Origin: Pseudomonadota bacterium
Lineage (GTDB): Bacteria; Pseudomonadota; Alphaproteobacteria; Caulobacterales; Caulobacteraceae
Length of the DNA: 6,501 nt
NCBI GenBank assembly: GCA_023412655.1
Contig: JAEYNH010000036.1
Span: 1 to 6,501, forward strand
Direction: 5' to 3'
In this document: piece by piece, positions 1 to 6,043 of the stretch
Layout: every line of letters begins with the position of its first letter
How positions within the stretch are numbered: the first letter of the stretch is position 1
Notes under the pieces: model-generated
Told to the model about the DNA's origin: nothing
The model's input: only the letters and a program-made list of their open reading frames with translations
Databases searched by the model: none
Translations under genes and position numbers: made by a program

Positions 1-35
1 GCCTGCGGCCGCCGCCCGCGGGGAGGAAATGCTCG

Positions 36-2741
36 TTAGAAGCGCTTGGTGACCGAGACGCCGTAGGTCCGTGGGTCGAGGAGGATCACGTTGCGCAGCG
101 CACCCAGGTTTTCGTCGGCGATGTCGAAGCCGACGATGGTGTCGTCATCCAGCAGGTTCTTCACGAACAGCTGGACGCTCAGGTCCGCCTCCGGCCGGTC
201 GAAGGTCAGGGTGGCGTTGACGTTCTCCCAGGATCTCACGCGGTCCACCGGATTGTTGGTGTATCGCATGTAGCTCTCGGACTGCCGGTAGTAGTCGCCG
301 CGCGCGGTGGCTTCCCAGCCGCCCGGCAGCTCCCAGCTGTACTGTGCGCCCAGGGAGAGCGTCCACTTGGGGGCGCCGGGCAGTTCGTTGCCCTCCAGGT
401 TCTGGATGACGCCCTCGCCGGCGCCGCTGGAATACAGCGCCACACCCGGACCGTAGGTGTAGACGCCGGCCGCCAGGGCGTTGGCCGTGGCGGGCGCCAC
501 GCCCGAGGCGGTCAGGCGCGTCACCATGGCCGCAGGGCCGCTACAGGCGACGCCGGCGAGCGCCGCCGGCCCCGCCGCGTTGCGCAGCAGGTTGGCCACG
601 CCCTCGGCGTTGAGGATGCACCCGCCCGTGGTGGCGTTGGCGTAGATGTACCGGCTGTCGCCCTGCATACGGTTGAAGGTGTCGACTGCCTCACCCTCTT
701 CAATGCGGGTCTTCAGGTAGCCCACATTGGCGTTGAGGCGCAGGTTGCGGACCGGCTCCCAGATGCTCTCGAACTCTAGGCCCCGGATCGTGGCGTCGAC
801 GTTCTCGTTGTAGATCGACCGGTTCACGCTGCGGGCGATCTGGTAGCCCTTGTAGTCGTAGTAGAAGCCCGTGAGGTTCAGGATCAGCGAGCCGTCCAGC
901 AGGACGTTCTTGGTCCCCACCTCATAGGCGTTGACGAACTCGGGGGCGAACGCCTCGCGCAGGCCCATGGTGACGACGCTGGCCGGATTGAAGCCGCCGC
1001 CCTTGTAGCCCTTGGAATAGGACGCATAGACGAGGGTGCTGTCGGTGAACGACAGGTCCGGCGACCAGTCGACATTCAGCCGCCCGGTGGTCTCCTTGAA
1101 GCGCACCCGCTGCTCGGCGCTGAACGTCGGTCCACGCCCCGGGGCCAGGAGCGTCGCCCCGGAGCCGCGGGAGGTCTTCTTATCGTCCGTGTAGCGCAGG
1201 CCGCCGGTGACCCGCAGGGTGTCCGTGGCCTGCCAGTAGAGCTCGCCGAACAGCGCCTTGGACTTCAGGTCGTACTCGGTGAGGCTGATGAAGTAGTTGT
1301 GGCCGGAGAAGTCCGGCTCGGCCAGCGGATCCACATAGGCCGTCGGGACCAGGATCCGGGTGGCCAGGGTGGTGACGTTCGAGGCCGAGTAGGTCGTGGT
1401 GGTGGTCTCGTAGTCCAGATAGATGCCGCCCACGTTGAAGTTGATCGGGCCATCGAAGTCCGACTGGACGCGCAGTTCCTGGGTCCACTGCTCGCTGTGT
1501 CCCGACCCGCCGGCCTGGGCCTCGAAGCGGTCGGTCACGCCGAACTGTCCGTCGGTCAGGGTGCCGGTGGGCGTGAAGCGGGTGACGCCGAACGGCGTGG
1601 CGGTGCGCACACCGGTGGTGTCGCCACGAGAGTAGTTCTCGTTCTCGGCGTAGCTGGTCAGCGAGGTCACCGCCAGCGACGGCGTGGCCTGCCACTCCAG
1701 GTTCAGCTGGTAGATGTCGGTGCGCGGCCGATAGATCGGACGGCCGACCACCTCCACCTCGCGCAGGTTCCGGGAGACCGAGGCGCCGGCGTTCGGGTCC
1801 GTGGTCCACAGGCCGATCTGGCGGCCGAGGATCCCCGGGAACGTGGCCAGGACGTTGGCCGTGTCATAGACGTCGTCGCCATAGACCGAGGCCGGGAGAC
1901 ACCCCTGGCTGAGCGCCGCCTGGGCTACGCCCGTGGCCACGCCGCCGACGCTCTCAAGGCCGGGATCGCGCTTGCAGAGCGCCTTGCGGGCTCCGCGGGT
2001 GTCGTCCTCGGCGAAGCCTTCCCACATCAGGGTGGCGCTGAACGTCGAGCTCGGCTCGAACAGCAGCGTCGCCCGGCCGGCCCAGATCTGGCGCCCGTCG
2101 ATCCGCTGATCGTTCAGGGTGTTCTTGGTGTAGCCCTGCCGGTCCAGGCCGAACGCCGCCACGCGCAGGGCGAACATTTCGCCGAGGGGCAGGTTCACGA
2201 AGCCCTGGGCGCGCATCGACTCGTAATTGCCGAGTTCGGCGGTGACGCCCGCGCTGAAACTGTGGCTCGGCTTGTTGGTGATCACGTTGACCACGCCGCC
2301 GGTGGCGTTCCGGCCGTAGAGCGTCCCCTGCGGGCCGCGCAGCACCTCGACACGCTGCACGTCGAAGAATTCCGCGTCGGCGATGCGGTTGGCCGTGAGC
2401 GGGGCGTTGTTCAGGTGCACGCCCACCCCGTCGTCGCCCGTGGTGGCGATCAGTTGCGCACCGACCCCACGGATCTGGAAGTTCGTCCGCAGCGAGCGGC
2501 GTTGGAACGTCAGGTTCGGGACGGACTGCACGAGGTTGCCGGCGCCGTCGATCCGCTGGGCGCGAAGCGCCTCCTCGCCATAGGCCGAGACCGCGATCGG
2601 AACGTCCTGGATCGATTCCTCGCGCTTCTGGGCGGTGACGATCAGTTCGTCCACCACGGAGCCTGCGCCCTCTTGAGCAAAGGCCGGTGAAGTCAAGGCG
2701 ATAGCAGCGATGGACGCCGACGCCAGCAGCGCGCGTTGCAT
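36..2741 (-). CDS. TonB-dependent outer-membrane receptor, substrate unknown
   Basis: This is a 22-stranded-barrel type receptor that would import a ligand across the outer membrane using TonB/ExbBD energy. From the ATG at 2741 it is 901 residues. Residues 1-22 form a signal peptide ending in SPAFA before Q23. A TonB-box-like DELIVTAQ lies at 31-38, followed by QDVPIAVS. The plug covers about 44-156 and carries EVLRGPQGTLYGRNATGG (133-150). The barrel contains ASYSKGYKGGGFNP (573-586) and AYEVGTKN (605-612), typical of Caulobacter and sphingomonad receptors, and ends in a C-terminal Phe (TKRF). The ATG at 2741 is preferred over a TTG at 2807 because it has a good Shine-Dalgarno and starts exactly at the signal peptide. 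The length is normal for the family. It is divergent from a PQQ alcohol dehydrogenase, which suggests but does not prove a linked substrate. The family call is firm; the substrate cannot be read from sequence. Confidence 0.95.
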   Translation of the reverse strand: MQRALLASASIAAIALTSPAFAQEGAGSVVDELIVTAQKREESIQDVPIAVSAYGEEALRAQRIDGAGNLVQSVPNLTFQRRSLRTNFQIRGVGAQLIATTGDDGVGVHLNNAPLTANRIADAEFFDVQRVEVLRGPQGTLYGRNATGGVVNVITNKPSHSFSAGVTAELGNYESMRAQGFVNLPLGEMFALRVAAFGLDRQGYTKNTLNDQRIDGRQIWAGRATLLFEPSSTFSATLMWEGFAEDDTRGARKALCKRDPGLESVGGVATGVAQAALSQGCLPASVYGDDVYDTANVLATFPGILGRQIGLWTTDPNAGASVSRNLREVEVVGRPIYRPRTDIYQLNLEWQATPSLAVTSLTSYAENENYSRGDTTGVRTATPFGVTRFTPTGTLTDGQFGVTDRFEAQAGGSGHSEQWTQELRVQSDFDGPINFNVGGIYLDYETTTTTYSASNVTTLATRILVPTAYVDPLAEPDFSGHNYFISLTEYDLKSKALFGELYWQATDTLRVTGGLRYTDDKKTSRGSGATLLAPGRGPTFSAEQRVRFKETTGRLNVDWSPDLSFTDSTLVYASYSKGYKGGGFNPASVVTMGLREAFAPEFVNAYEVGTKNVLLDGSLILNLTGFYYDYKGYQIARSVNRSIYNENVDATIRGLEFESIWEPVRNLRLNANVGYLKTRIEEGEAVDTFNRMQGDSRYIYANATTGGCILNAEGVANLLRNAAGPAALAGVACSGPAAMVTRLTASGVAPATANALAAGVYTYGPGVALYSSGAGEGVIQNLEGNELPGAPKWTLSLGAQYSWELPGGWEATARGDYYRQSESYMRYTNNPVDRVRSWENVNATLTFDRPEADLSVQLFVKNLLDDDTIVGFDIADENLGALRNVILLDPRTYGVSVTKRF

Positions 2742-2747
2742 TGGTTT

Positions 2748-2754
2748 CCCCCTC
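2748..2754 (-). promoter_or_regulatory. Shine-Dalgarno of the TonB-dependent receptor
   Basis: On the minus strand this reads GAGGGGG, six bases before the ATG at 2741. It decides the start: the longer reading from a TTG at 2807 has no such site and would bury the signal peptide 22 residues inside the protein. Confidence 0.7.
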
Positions 2755-2917
2755 GGATTCCCGTTTCTAGCTGCGCGGAATGGAGATGATAATGGTTTGA
2801 ACGTCAATAGTCCTCACCAGCGATCTTCTGAGGCGGCGCCTCTGACACCCCGACCGCACCCCGCTGCAATCAGGAGGGATTGAACGTTTTGTGGTGATGA
2901 TGTCAGAAGGACTGCGC

Positions 2918-2937
2918 GACGCGTCGGGTTGAACCCG
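2918..2937. repeat. Two abutting palindromes in the divergent spacer
   Basis: GACGCGTC (2918-2925) is a perfect 8-bp palindrome. CGGGTTGAACCCG (2925-2937) is a perfect inverted repeat with 6-bp arms around a central G. They share the base at 2925. Such symmetry, about 90 bases before the dehydrogenase start, suits a regulator operator, but chance is possible in GC-rich DNA. The call as an operator is inference. Confidence 0.35.
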
Positions 2938-3025
2938 CTGTCTCGATGGGGTGCGACGGGCCGGGCTCGCCGCGGGGAAGTCATGGGGGAGCGGCCAGCC
3001 CAACGGGCGCCGCGCAAGTGTGGAT

Positions 3026-5128
3026 ATGCAGAAGCGTTGTTTGACGGCGGTGCTGGCCGCCCTGCTGCTGACGGGCGCCGCGCCAGCGCCCGGCGTGGAC
3101 GACCGCCGCCTTCGTGGCGCGGACCGCAGCGCCGAATGGCTCGCCGCCGGCCGCACCTATTCCGAACAGCGGTTCAGCCCCCTCAGCCAAGTGAACACCG
3201 AGACTGTCGGCCGGCTCGGCCTGGCCTGGTACGGCGACATCGATACCGAGCGTGGCCAGGAAGCGACCCCGATCGTCGTCGACGGCGTGCTCTACGTCAC
3301 CACCGCCTGGAGCAAGGTGAAGGCCTTCGACGCCGCCACCGGAAAGCCTCTCTGGACCTATGATCCCAAGGTCGATCCGGCTGTCGGCCAGATCGCCTGC
3401 TGCGATGTGGTGAACCGCGGCGTCGCCGCCTGGAAAGGCCGGATCTACCTCGGCGCCCTGGACGGCCGCCTGATCGCCCTGGACGCCAAGACCGGCCAGG
3501 AAGTCTGGTCGGTGCAGACCGTGGACACGACCAAGGCCTACACCATCACCGGCGTGCCCCGCATCGTCCGGGACAAGGTGATCATCGGCAACGGCGGCGC
3601 CGAGTACAACGCCCGCGGCTACATCACCGCCTACGACGCGGCGACCGGCAAGCAGCTGTGGCGCTTCTACACCGTGCCCGGCAATCCCGCCGACGGGTTC
3701 GAGACGCCTGAACTCGAGCAGGCCGCCAAGACCTGGAACGGCGAGTGGTGGAAGCTGGGCGGCGGGGGCACCGTCTGGGACGGCATGGCCTACGATGTCG
3801 AGAGCCGGCTGCTCTACATCGGGGTCGGCAACGGCACCCCCTGGAACCAGCGGTTCCGCAGCCCCGGCGGCGGCGACAACCTGTTCCTCTCGTCCATCGT
3901 GGCGCTCGATCCGGACACCGGAAAGTACCGCTGGCACTACCAGACGACCCCGGGCGAGACCTGGGACTATACGGCGGCCCAGCCGATCATGGTGGCGACC
4001 ATCCCATGGAAGGGTCGCCCGCGCCGGGTCGTGCTGCAGGCCCCCAAGAACGGCTTCTTCTACGTGCTCGACGCCAAGACCGGCCAGCTGCTGTCCGCCG
4101 AGAAGTTCGCGCCGGTGGACTGGGCCGAGCGGGTCGACATGGCCACCGGCCGGCCGGTGGAGCGGCCCGAGGCGCGCTACGACAGGACGGGGAAGCCGGC
4201 GATCGTCTCGCCGGGCCCGCTGGGCGCCCACAACTGGCATCCGTGGTCCTACAGCCCGAACACGGGCCTCGTGTACCTACCGGTGACGGAGAACAACGGC
4301 CCGTACGGCAACATGGCCGAACTCAAGGTCAACGAGCGGGCCTACAACACCGGGATCGACGCCGCCGCGGCCCTGCCCCTCTACCGGCTGCCCGGCGCGC
4401 CGAAAGGCGGGGCGATCCGCAGCTACCTGCAGGCCTGGGACCCGGTGAAGGCCAAGGAAGCCTGGCGGGCCGAGAATCCCGTCTATGGCTCAAGTGGCGT
4501 GATGGCCAGCGCCGGCGGCCTCGTCTTCTCCGGCGACCACGCGGGCCAGTTCTCGGCTTACGACGCCGTCACCGGCCGCAAGCTGTGGTCGCAGCCCACC
4601 CAGGCGAAGATCGTCGCCGCGCCGATGTCCTATGAGATCGGCGGCGAGCAGTATGTCGCCGTGCTCGCCGGCGCCCGCGGCCTGCCCGCCGATCAGGCGC
4701 GCACCAGCCCCGTCAGCGCCAACAACTCCCGCCTGCTGGTCTACAAGCTGGGCGGGCGGGCCCAACTGCCGGCCGAGCCCTTCCGGGCGGCGCAGGACAG
4801 CACGATCCAGCAGGCGCTCAACCCGCCCCTGCTGACCGGCACGAACGAGCAGGTCATCGACGGCCAGGCCTCCTACGCCCGCGTCTGCTCGGGCTGTCAC
4901 GGCGCCGGCGCGGTGGCGGACAAGTCGATCCCCGACCTGCGCTACTCCACGACCCTGAACAGCCTTCCGGCCTGGAACGCGGTGGTGATCGACGGCTCGC
5001 GCGCCGCCCAGGGCATGGGCTCGTTCAAGGACCTCCTCGCGCCCGGGGAGTCCGAGACCATCTGGCACTACGTGATCAGTGAAGCCAACAAGGCCAAGGC
5101 GGCCGAACAGGCGGCGCGGTCCCGCTGA
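3026..5128 (+). CDS. PQQ-dependent alcohol dehydrogenase with cytochrome c domain (type II quinohemoprotein)
   Basis: This is a periplasmic enzyme that oxidises an alcohol to the aldehyde using PQQ and passes electrons to its own haem c. It is 700 residues, normal for the family. Residues 1 to about 22 are a signal peptide. The eight-bladed propeller spans about 30-580, with W-motif repeats such as DAATGKPLW. By alignment to methanol and ethanol dehydrogenases: vicinal cysteines C125-C126; calcium ligands E193 and N269; W251 under PQQ; catalytic D314 in ETWDYTA; K341; N403 in HNWHPW. The cytochrome domain (about 608-690) has CSGCH at 621-625 and a likely axial Met at 664. Thr316 sits where lanthanide enzymes have an extra Asp, so calcium is expected. 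The ATG at 3026 is chosen for the signal peptide; no good Shine-Dalgarno precedes it, and an in-frame GTG at 2951 would add a charged 25-residue extension. The exact alcohol is unknown. No pqq synthesis genes are in the window. Confidence 0.95.
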   Translation: MQKRCLTAVLAALLLTGAAPAPGVDDRRLRGADRSAEWLAAGRTYSEQRFSPLSQVNTETVGRLGLAWYGDIDTERGQEATPIVVDGVLYVTTAWSKVKAFDAATGKPLWTYDPKVDPAVGQIACCDVVNRGVAAWKGRIYLGALDGRLIALDAKTGQEVWSVQTVDTTKAYTITGVPRIVRDKVIIGNGGAEYNARGYITAYDAATGKQLWRFYTVPGNPADGFETPELEQAAKTWNGEWWKLGGGGTVWDGMAYDVESRLLYIGVGNGTPWNQRFRSPGGGDNLFLSSIVALDPDTGKYRWHYQTTPGETWDYTAAQPIMVATIPWKGRPRRVVLQAPKNGFFYVLDAKTGQLLSAEKFAPVDWAERVDMATGRPVERPEARYDRTGKPAIVSPGPLGAHNWHPWSYSPNTGLVYLPVTENNGPYGNMAELKVNERAYNTGIDAAAALPLYRLPGAPKGGAIRSYLQAWDPVKAKEAWRAENPVYGSSGVMASAGGLVFSGDHAGQFSAYDAVTGRKLWSQPTQAKIVAAPMSYEIGGEQYVAVLAGARGLPADQARTSPVSANNSRLLVYKLGGRAQLPAEPFRAAQDSTIQQALNPPLLTGTNEQVIDGQASYARVCSGCHGAGAVADKSIPDLRYSTTLNSLPAWNAVVIDGSRAAQGMGSFKDLLAPGESETIWHYVISEANKAKAAEQAARSR

Positions 5129-5141
5129 GCCGCAGGACGGT

Positions 5142-5164
5142 CGGGGCGGTCTGGGGCCGCCCCG
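5142..5164. terminator. Bidirectional hairpin between convergent genes
   Basis: CGGGGCGG (5142-5149) and CCGCCCCG (5157-5164) form a perfect 8-bp stem with a 7-base loop. It sits between the dehydrogenase stop (5128) and the export gene stop (5177). An alternative outer pairing of GTCGGG (5140-5145) with CCCGAC (5172-5177) overlaps it. No T-run follows on either strand, so it is not a classical intrinsic terminator, but its position suits transcript ending for both genes. Confidence 0.55.
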
Positions 5165-5176
5165 CTTCCGGCCCGA

Positions 5177-5755
5177 CTAGAAGAACCGCTCGCGGATGCG
5201 GATGGTGTCGCCCGGCGCCACAGGGGTGGTGCTGGTCAGCGGAAATTCCTGCTCCAACGCGCTGTCGGCGCGCTTGATCATCACCCGCTTGGTGTTGGCC
5301 CGGTAGGTGAAGCCCTCGGCGGTGGCGACGGCGTTCATCACGGTGAGCCCGTTGGTATAGGGATATTCCCCCGGCTTGTTCACCTCGCCGAGGATGTAGA
5401 AAGGCCGATAGTTCAGAACCTCGACGGAGACCCGCGGCTCCTTCAGGTAACCGTCCTGCAGGGCGGTCTCCACCTTCTTCTGGAACTCCGGGATCGTCAG
5501 GCCGGCGGCCTGGACCTCGCCCACCAGCGGCAACGAGACCTTGCCCGACCCGCCGACGAAGAACTCTCCGGTTAGGCTCTCCTCGCCGAAGGTGATCACC
5601 CGGATCTTGTCCCCAGACCCAAGCCTGTAGGACGGCACCTCGCGCACAGCGGCATCCTGCGCGCGCGCCGGCCCAAGGCCACCCATGGCCGCGAAAATCC
5701 CGACGCAAGCGGCCAGCATGACCGCAAGCAGCGCCAAACGACCCATTGGATGCAT
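5177..5755 (-). CDS. Polysaccharide biosynthesis/export protein (short Wza/GumB-like, Poly_export plus SLBB)
   Basis: This is an outer-membrane or periplasmic component of capsule or exopolysaccharide secretion. The protein has 192 residues. A hydrophobic leader (about 5-28) is followed by the Poly_export domain (about 41-114, starting YRLGSGDKIRV and including GKVSLPLVGEVQAAGLT). One SLBB-type domain follows (about 118-165, FYILGEVNKPGEYPYTNG), and the protein ends in VAPGDTIRIRERFF. Wza is about twice as long, with repeated SLBB domains and a C-terminal membrane helix; both are absent here, as in other short alphaproteobacterial members. The leader holds a lipobox-like LAAC (C17) and also a signal-peptidase-I type site, ARA before Q33; the hydrophobic stretch after C17 favours the latter. 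The start is the ATG at 5755, with GGAG motifs upstream. No glycosyltransferase, Wzc-type or Wzx/Wzy gene is visible in the window, so the polymer (holdfast, capsule or other) cannot be named. Confidence 0.92.
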   Translation of the reverse strand: MHPMGRLALLAVMLAACVGIFAAMGGLGPARAQDAAVREVPSYRLGSGDKIRVITFGEESLTGEFFVGGSGKVSLPLVGEVQAAGLTIPEFQKKVETALQDGYLKEPRVSVEVLNYRPFYILGEVNKPGEYPYTNGLTVMNAVATAEGFTYRANTKRVMIKRADSALEQEFPLTSTTPVAPGDTIRIRERFF

Positions 5756-5759
5756 TCTA

Positions 5760-5769
5760 CTCCAACTCC
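5760..5769 (-). promoter_or_regulatory. Tandem Shine-Dalgarno of the export gene
   Basis: The minus strand carries GGAGTTGGAG, two GGAG copies ending 4 and 10 bases before the ATG at 5755. The distal copy has the better spacing for M1. A second in-frame ATG at codon 4 (5746) could also be used, without changing the mature protein. Confidence 0.5.
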
Positions 5770-5772
5770 ATC

Positions 5773-5800
5773 GGTGCGTGCATCTGCACCATATCGCACC
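5773..5800. repeat. Nested inverted repeats in the export gene leader
   Basis: GGTGCG (5773-5778) pairs with CGCACC (5795-5800). Inside, GTGCA (5778-5782) pairs with TGCAC (5785-5789). The two pairings share bases and are mutually exclusive in part. The element would lie in the 5' untranslated leader of the export gene transcript, just upstream of its Shine-Dalgarno. It could be an mRNA structure or part of an operator; function is inferred only. Confidence 0.35.
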
Positions 5801-5864
5801 GCGGCGCCGGGCGGAATACCGCGCGAACCAGGAAGGGCCACAACCTACAATATAAGGTGCAGAT
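5782..5864. repeat. Inverted pair of a 13-bp element, ATCTGCACC(A/T)TAT
   Basis: The plus strand carries ATCTGCACCATAT at 5782-5794. The minus strand carries ATCTGCACCTTAT at 5864-5852. They match at 12 of 13 bases, in opposite orientation, with 57 bases between the outer ends of the cores (5795-5851). The right copy overlaps the candidate -10 region of the export gene and the left copy lies in its leader. A pair of operator half-sites for a repressor is a reasonable inference; the regulator is unknown. Confidence 0.45.
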
Positions 5865-5877
5865 TGGTTAAGGCTAA
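5849..5877 (-). promoter_or_regulatory. Candidate promoter of the export gene
   Basis: On the minus strand a TATATT hexamer (5854-5849) lies 17 bases after TTAGCC (5877-5872). The -10 is good and the -35 is weak. It would give a leader of about 85 bases before the ATG at 5755. The candidate overlaps one copy of the 13-bp inverted element and a TTAACC word (5871-5866), so control at this site is plausible. Confidence 0.35.
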
Positions 5878-5923
5878 TGGGCGTTAACCGCCTTCGATAG
5901 AAACTATTTTCATGATTAACGCC
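5866..5923. repeat. Cluster of TTAAC-type words in the divergent spacer
   Basis: GGTTAA (5866-5871) and TTAACC (5884-5889) form an inverted repeat with a 12-base spacer. GGCGTTAA (5880-5887) and TTAACGCC (5916-5923) form a second, perfect 8-bp inverted repeat. A further TTAACGCG lies at 5992-5999. TTAAC resembles half of the CtrA site of Caulobacter-type bacteria, but no pair has the standard TTAA-N7-TTAA spacing. A regulator cluster is therefore only a suggestion. Confidence 0.35.
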
Positions 5924-5925
5924 AG

Positions 5926-5954
5926 TTCACCAAGTATTCTTTGCCGATTATTAT
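5926..5954 (+). promoter_or_regulatory. Candidate promoter of the BTLCP gene
   Basis: TTCACC (5926-5931) and TATTAT (5949-5954) are separated by exactly 17 bases and lie in the most AT-rich part of the window. TATTAT matches the sigma-70 -10 consensus at five of six positions and TTCACC matches the -35 at four of six. Transcription would start near 5961, giving a leader of roughly 80 bases before the ATG at 6044. Confidence 0.4.
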
Positions 5955-6043
5955 AGTTGATCTAGCCGTAACCACATAATTACAGCGAGACTTAACGCGC
6001 GAAGAGCCAGAACCGCCCGCATAACAACGGTGCTGGCGGTGTC

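Larger units (their letters stand above)
2742..3025. other. Divergent spacer between receptor and PQQ dehydrogenase
   Basis: These 284 bases separate two divergently transcribed genes and should hold both promoters. On the minus strand a TTGACG hexamer (2802-2807) fits a -35 element, but I find no convincing -10 at a normal distance. TATCAT lies only 10 bases downstream, and a Caulobacter-like GCTAGAAA lies 30 bases downstream. A single GATTC (2756-2760) fits the GANTC site methylated by CcrM in alphaproteobacteria. The word TTGAACGT occurs at 2797-2804 and 2880-2887, and TTGAAC again at 2929-2934. GAGGCGGCGCCTC at 2830-2842 is a short inverted repeat with 5-bp arms. No clear plus-strand promoter is visible. 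No protein is supported here. Confidence 0.5.

Noticed and set aside
1..35. Terminator after the receptor gene made from GCGGCCGC and CCCGCGGG palindromes
   Set aside because: The palindromes are short and self-complementary with no loop or T-run, and the sequence ends at the window edge, so a terminator cannot be shown.
1299..2690. Long open frame on the plus strand opposite the TonB receptor (463 codons)
   Set aside because: It lies wholly inside the receptor gene, its translation is Arg/Gly/His-rich with no recognisable domain, and long antisense frames are common in GC-rich genes.
2742..2807. TTG start giving a 22-residue extension to the TonB receptor
   Set aside because: The ATG at 2741 has a good Shine-Dalgarno at proper spacing and begins the signal peptide directly.
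2841..2907. 7-bp inverted repeat TCTGACA / TGTCAGA in the left spacer
   Set aside because: The arms are short and 53 bases apart; a chance match is likely and no other feature supports it.
2951..3025. GTG start giving a 25-residue N-terminal extension to the PQQ dehydrogenase
   Set aside because: The extension is polar and charged and would bury the signal peptide that begins at the ATG at 3026.
2981..4240. Long open frame on the minus strand opposite the PQQ dehydrogenase (419 codons)
   Set aside because: It is a shadow of a clearly recognised enzyme gene, with low-complexity Gly/Val/His-rich translation and no signal or domain.
5866..5889. A complete CtrA binding site
   Set aside because: The two TTAA words are 12 bases apart, not the 7 expected for a full site, so only half-site resemblance can be claimed.
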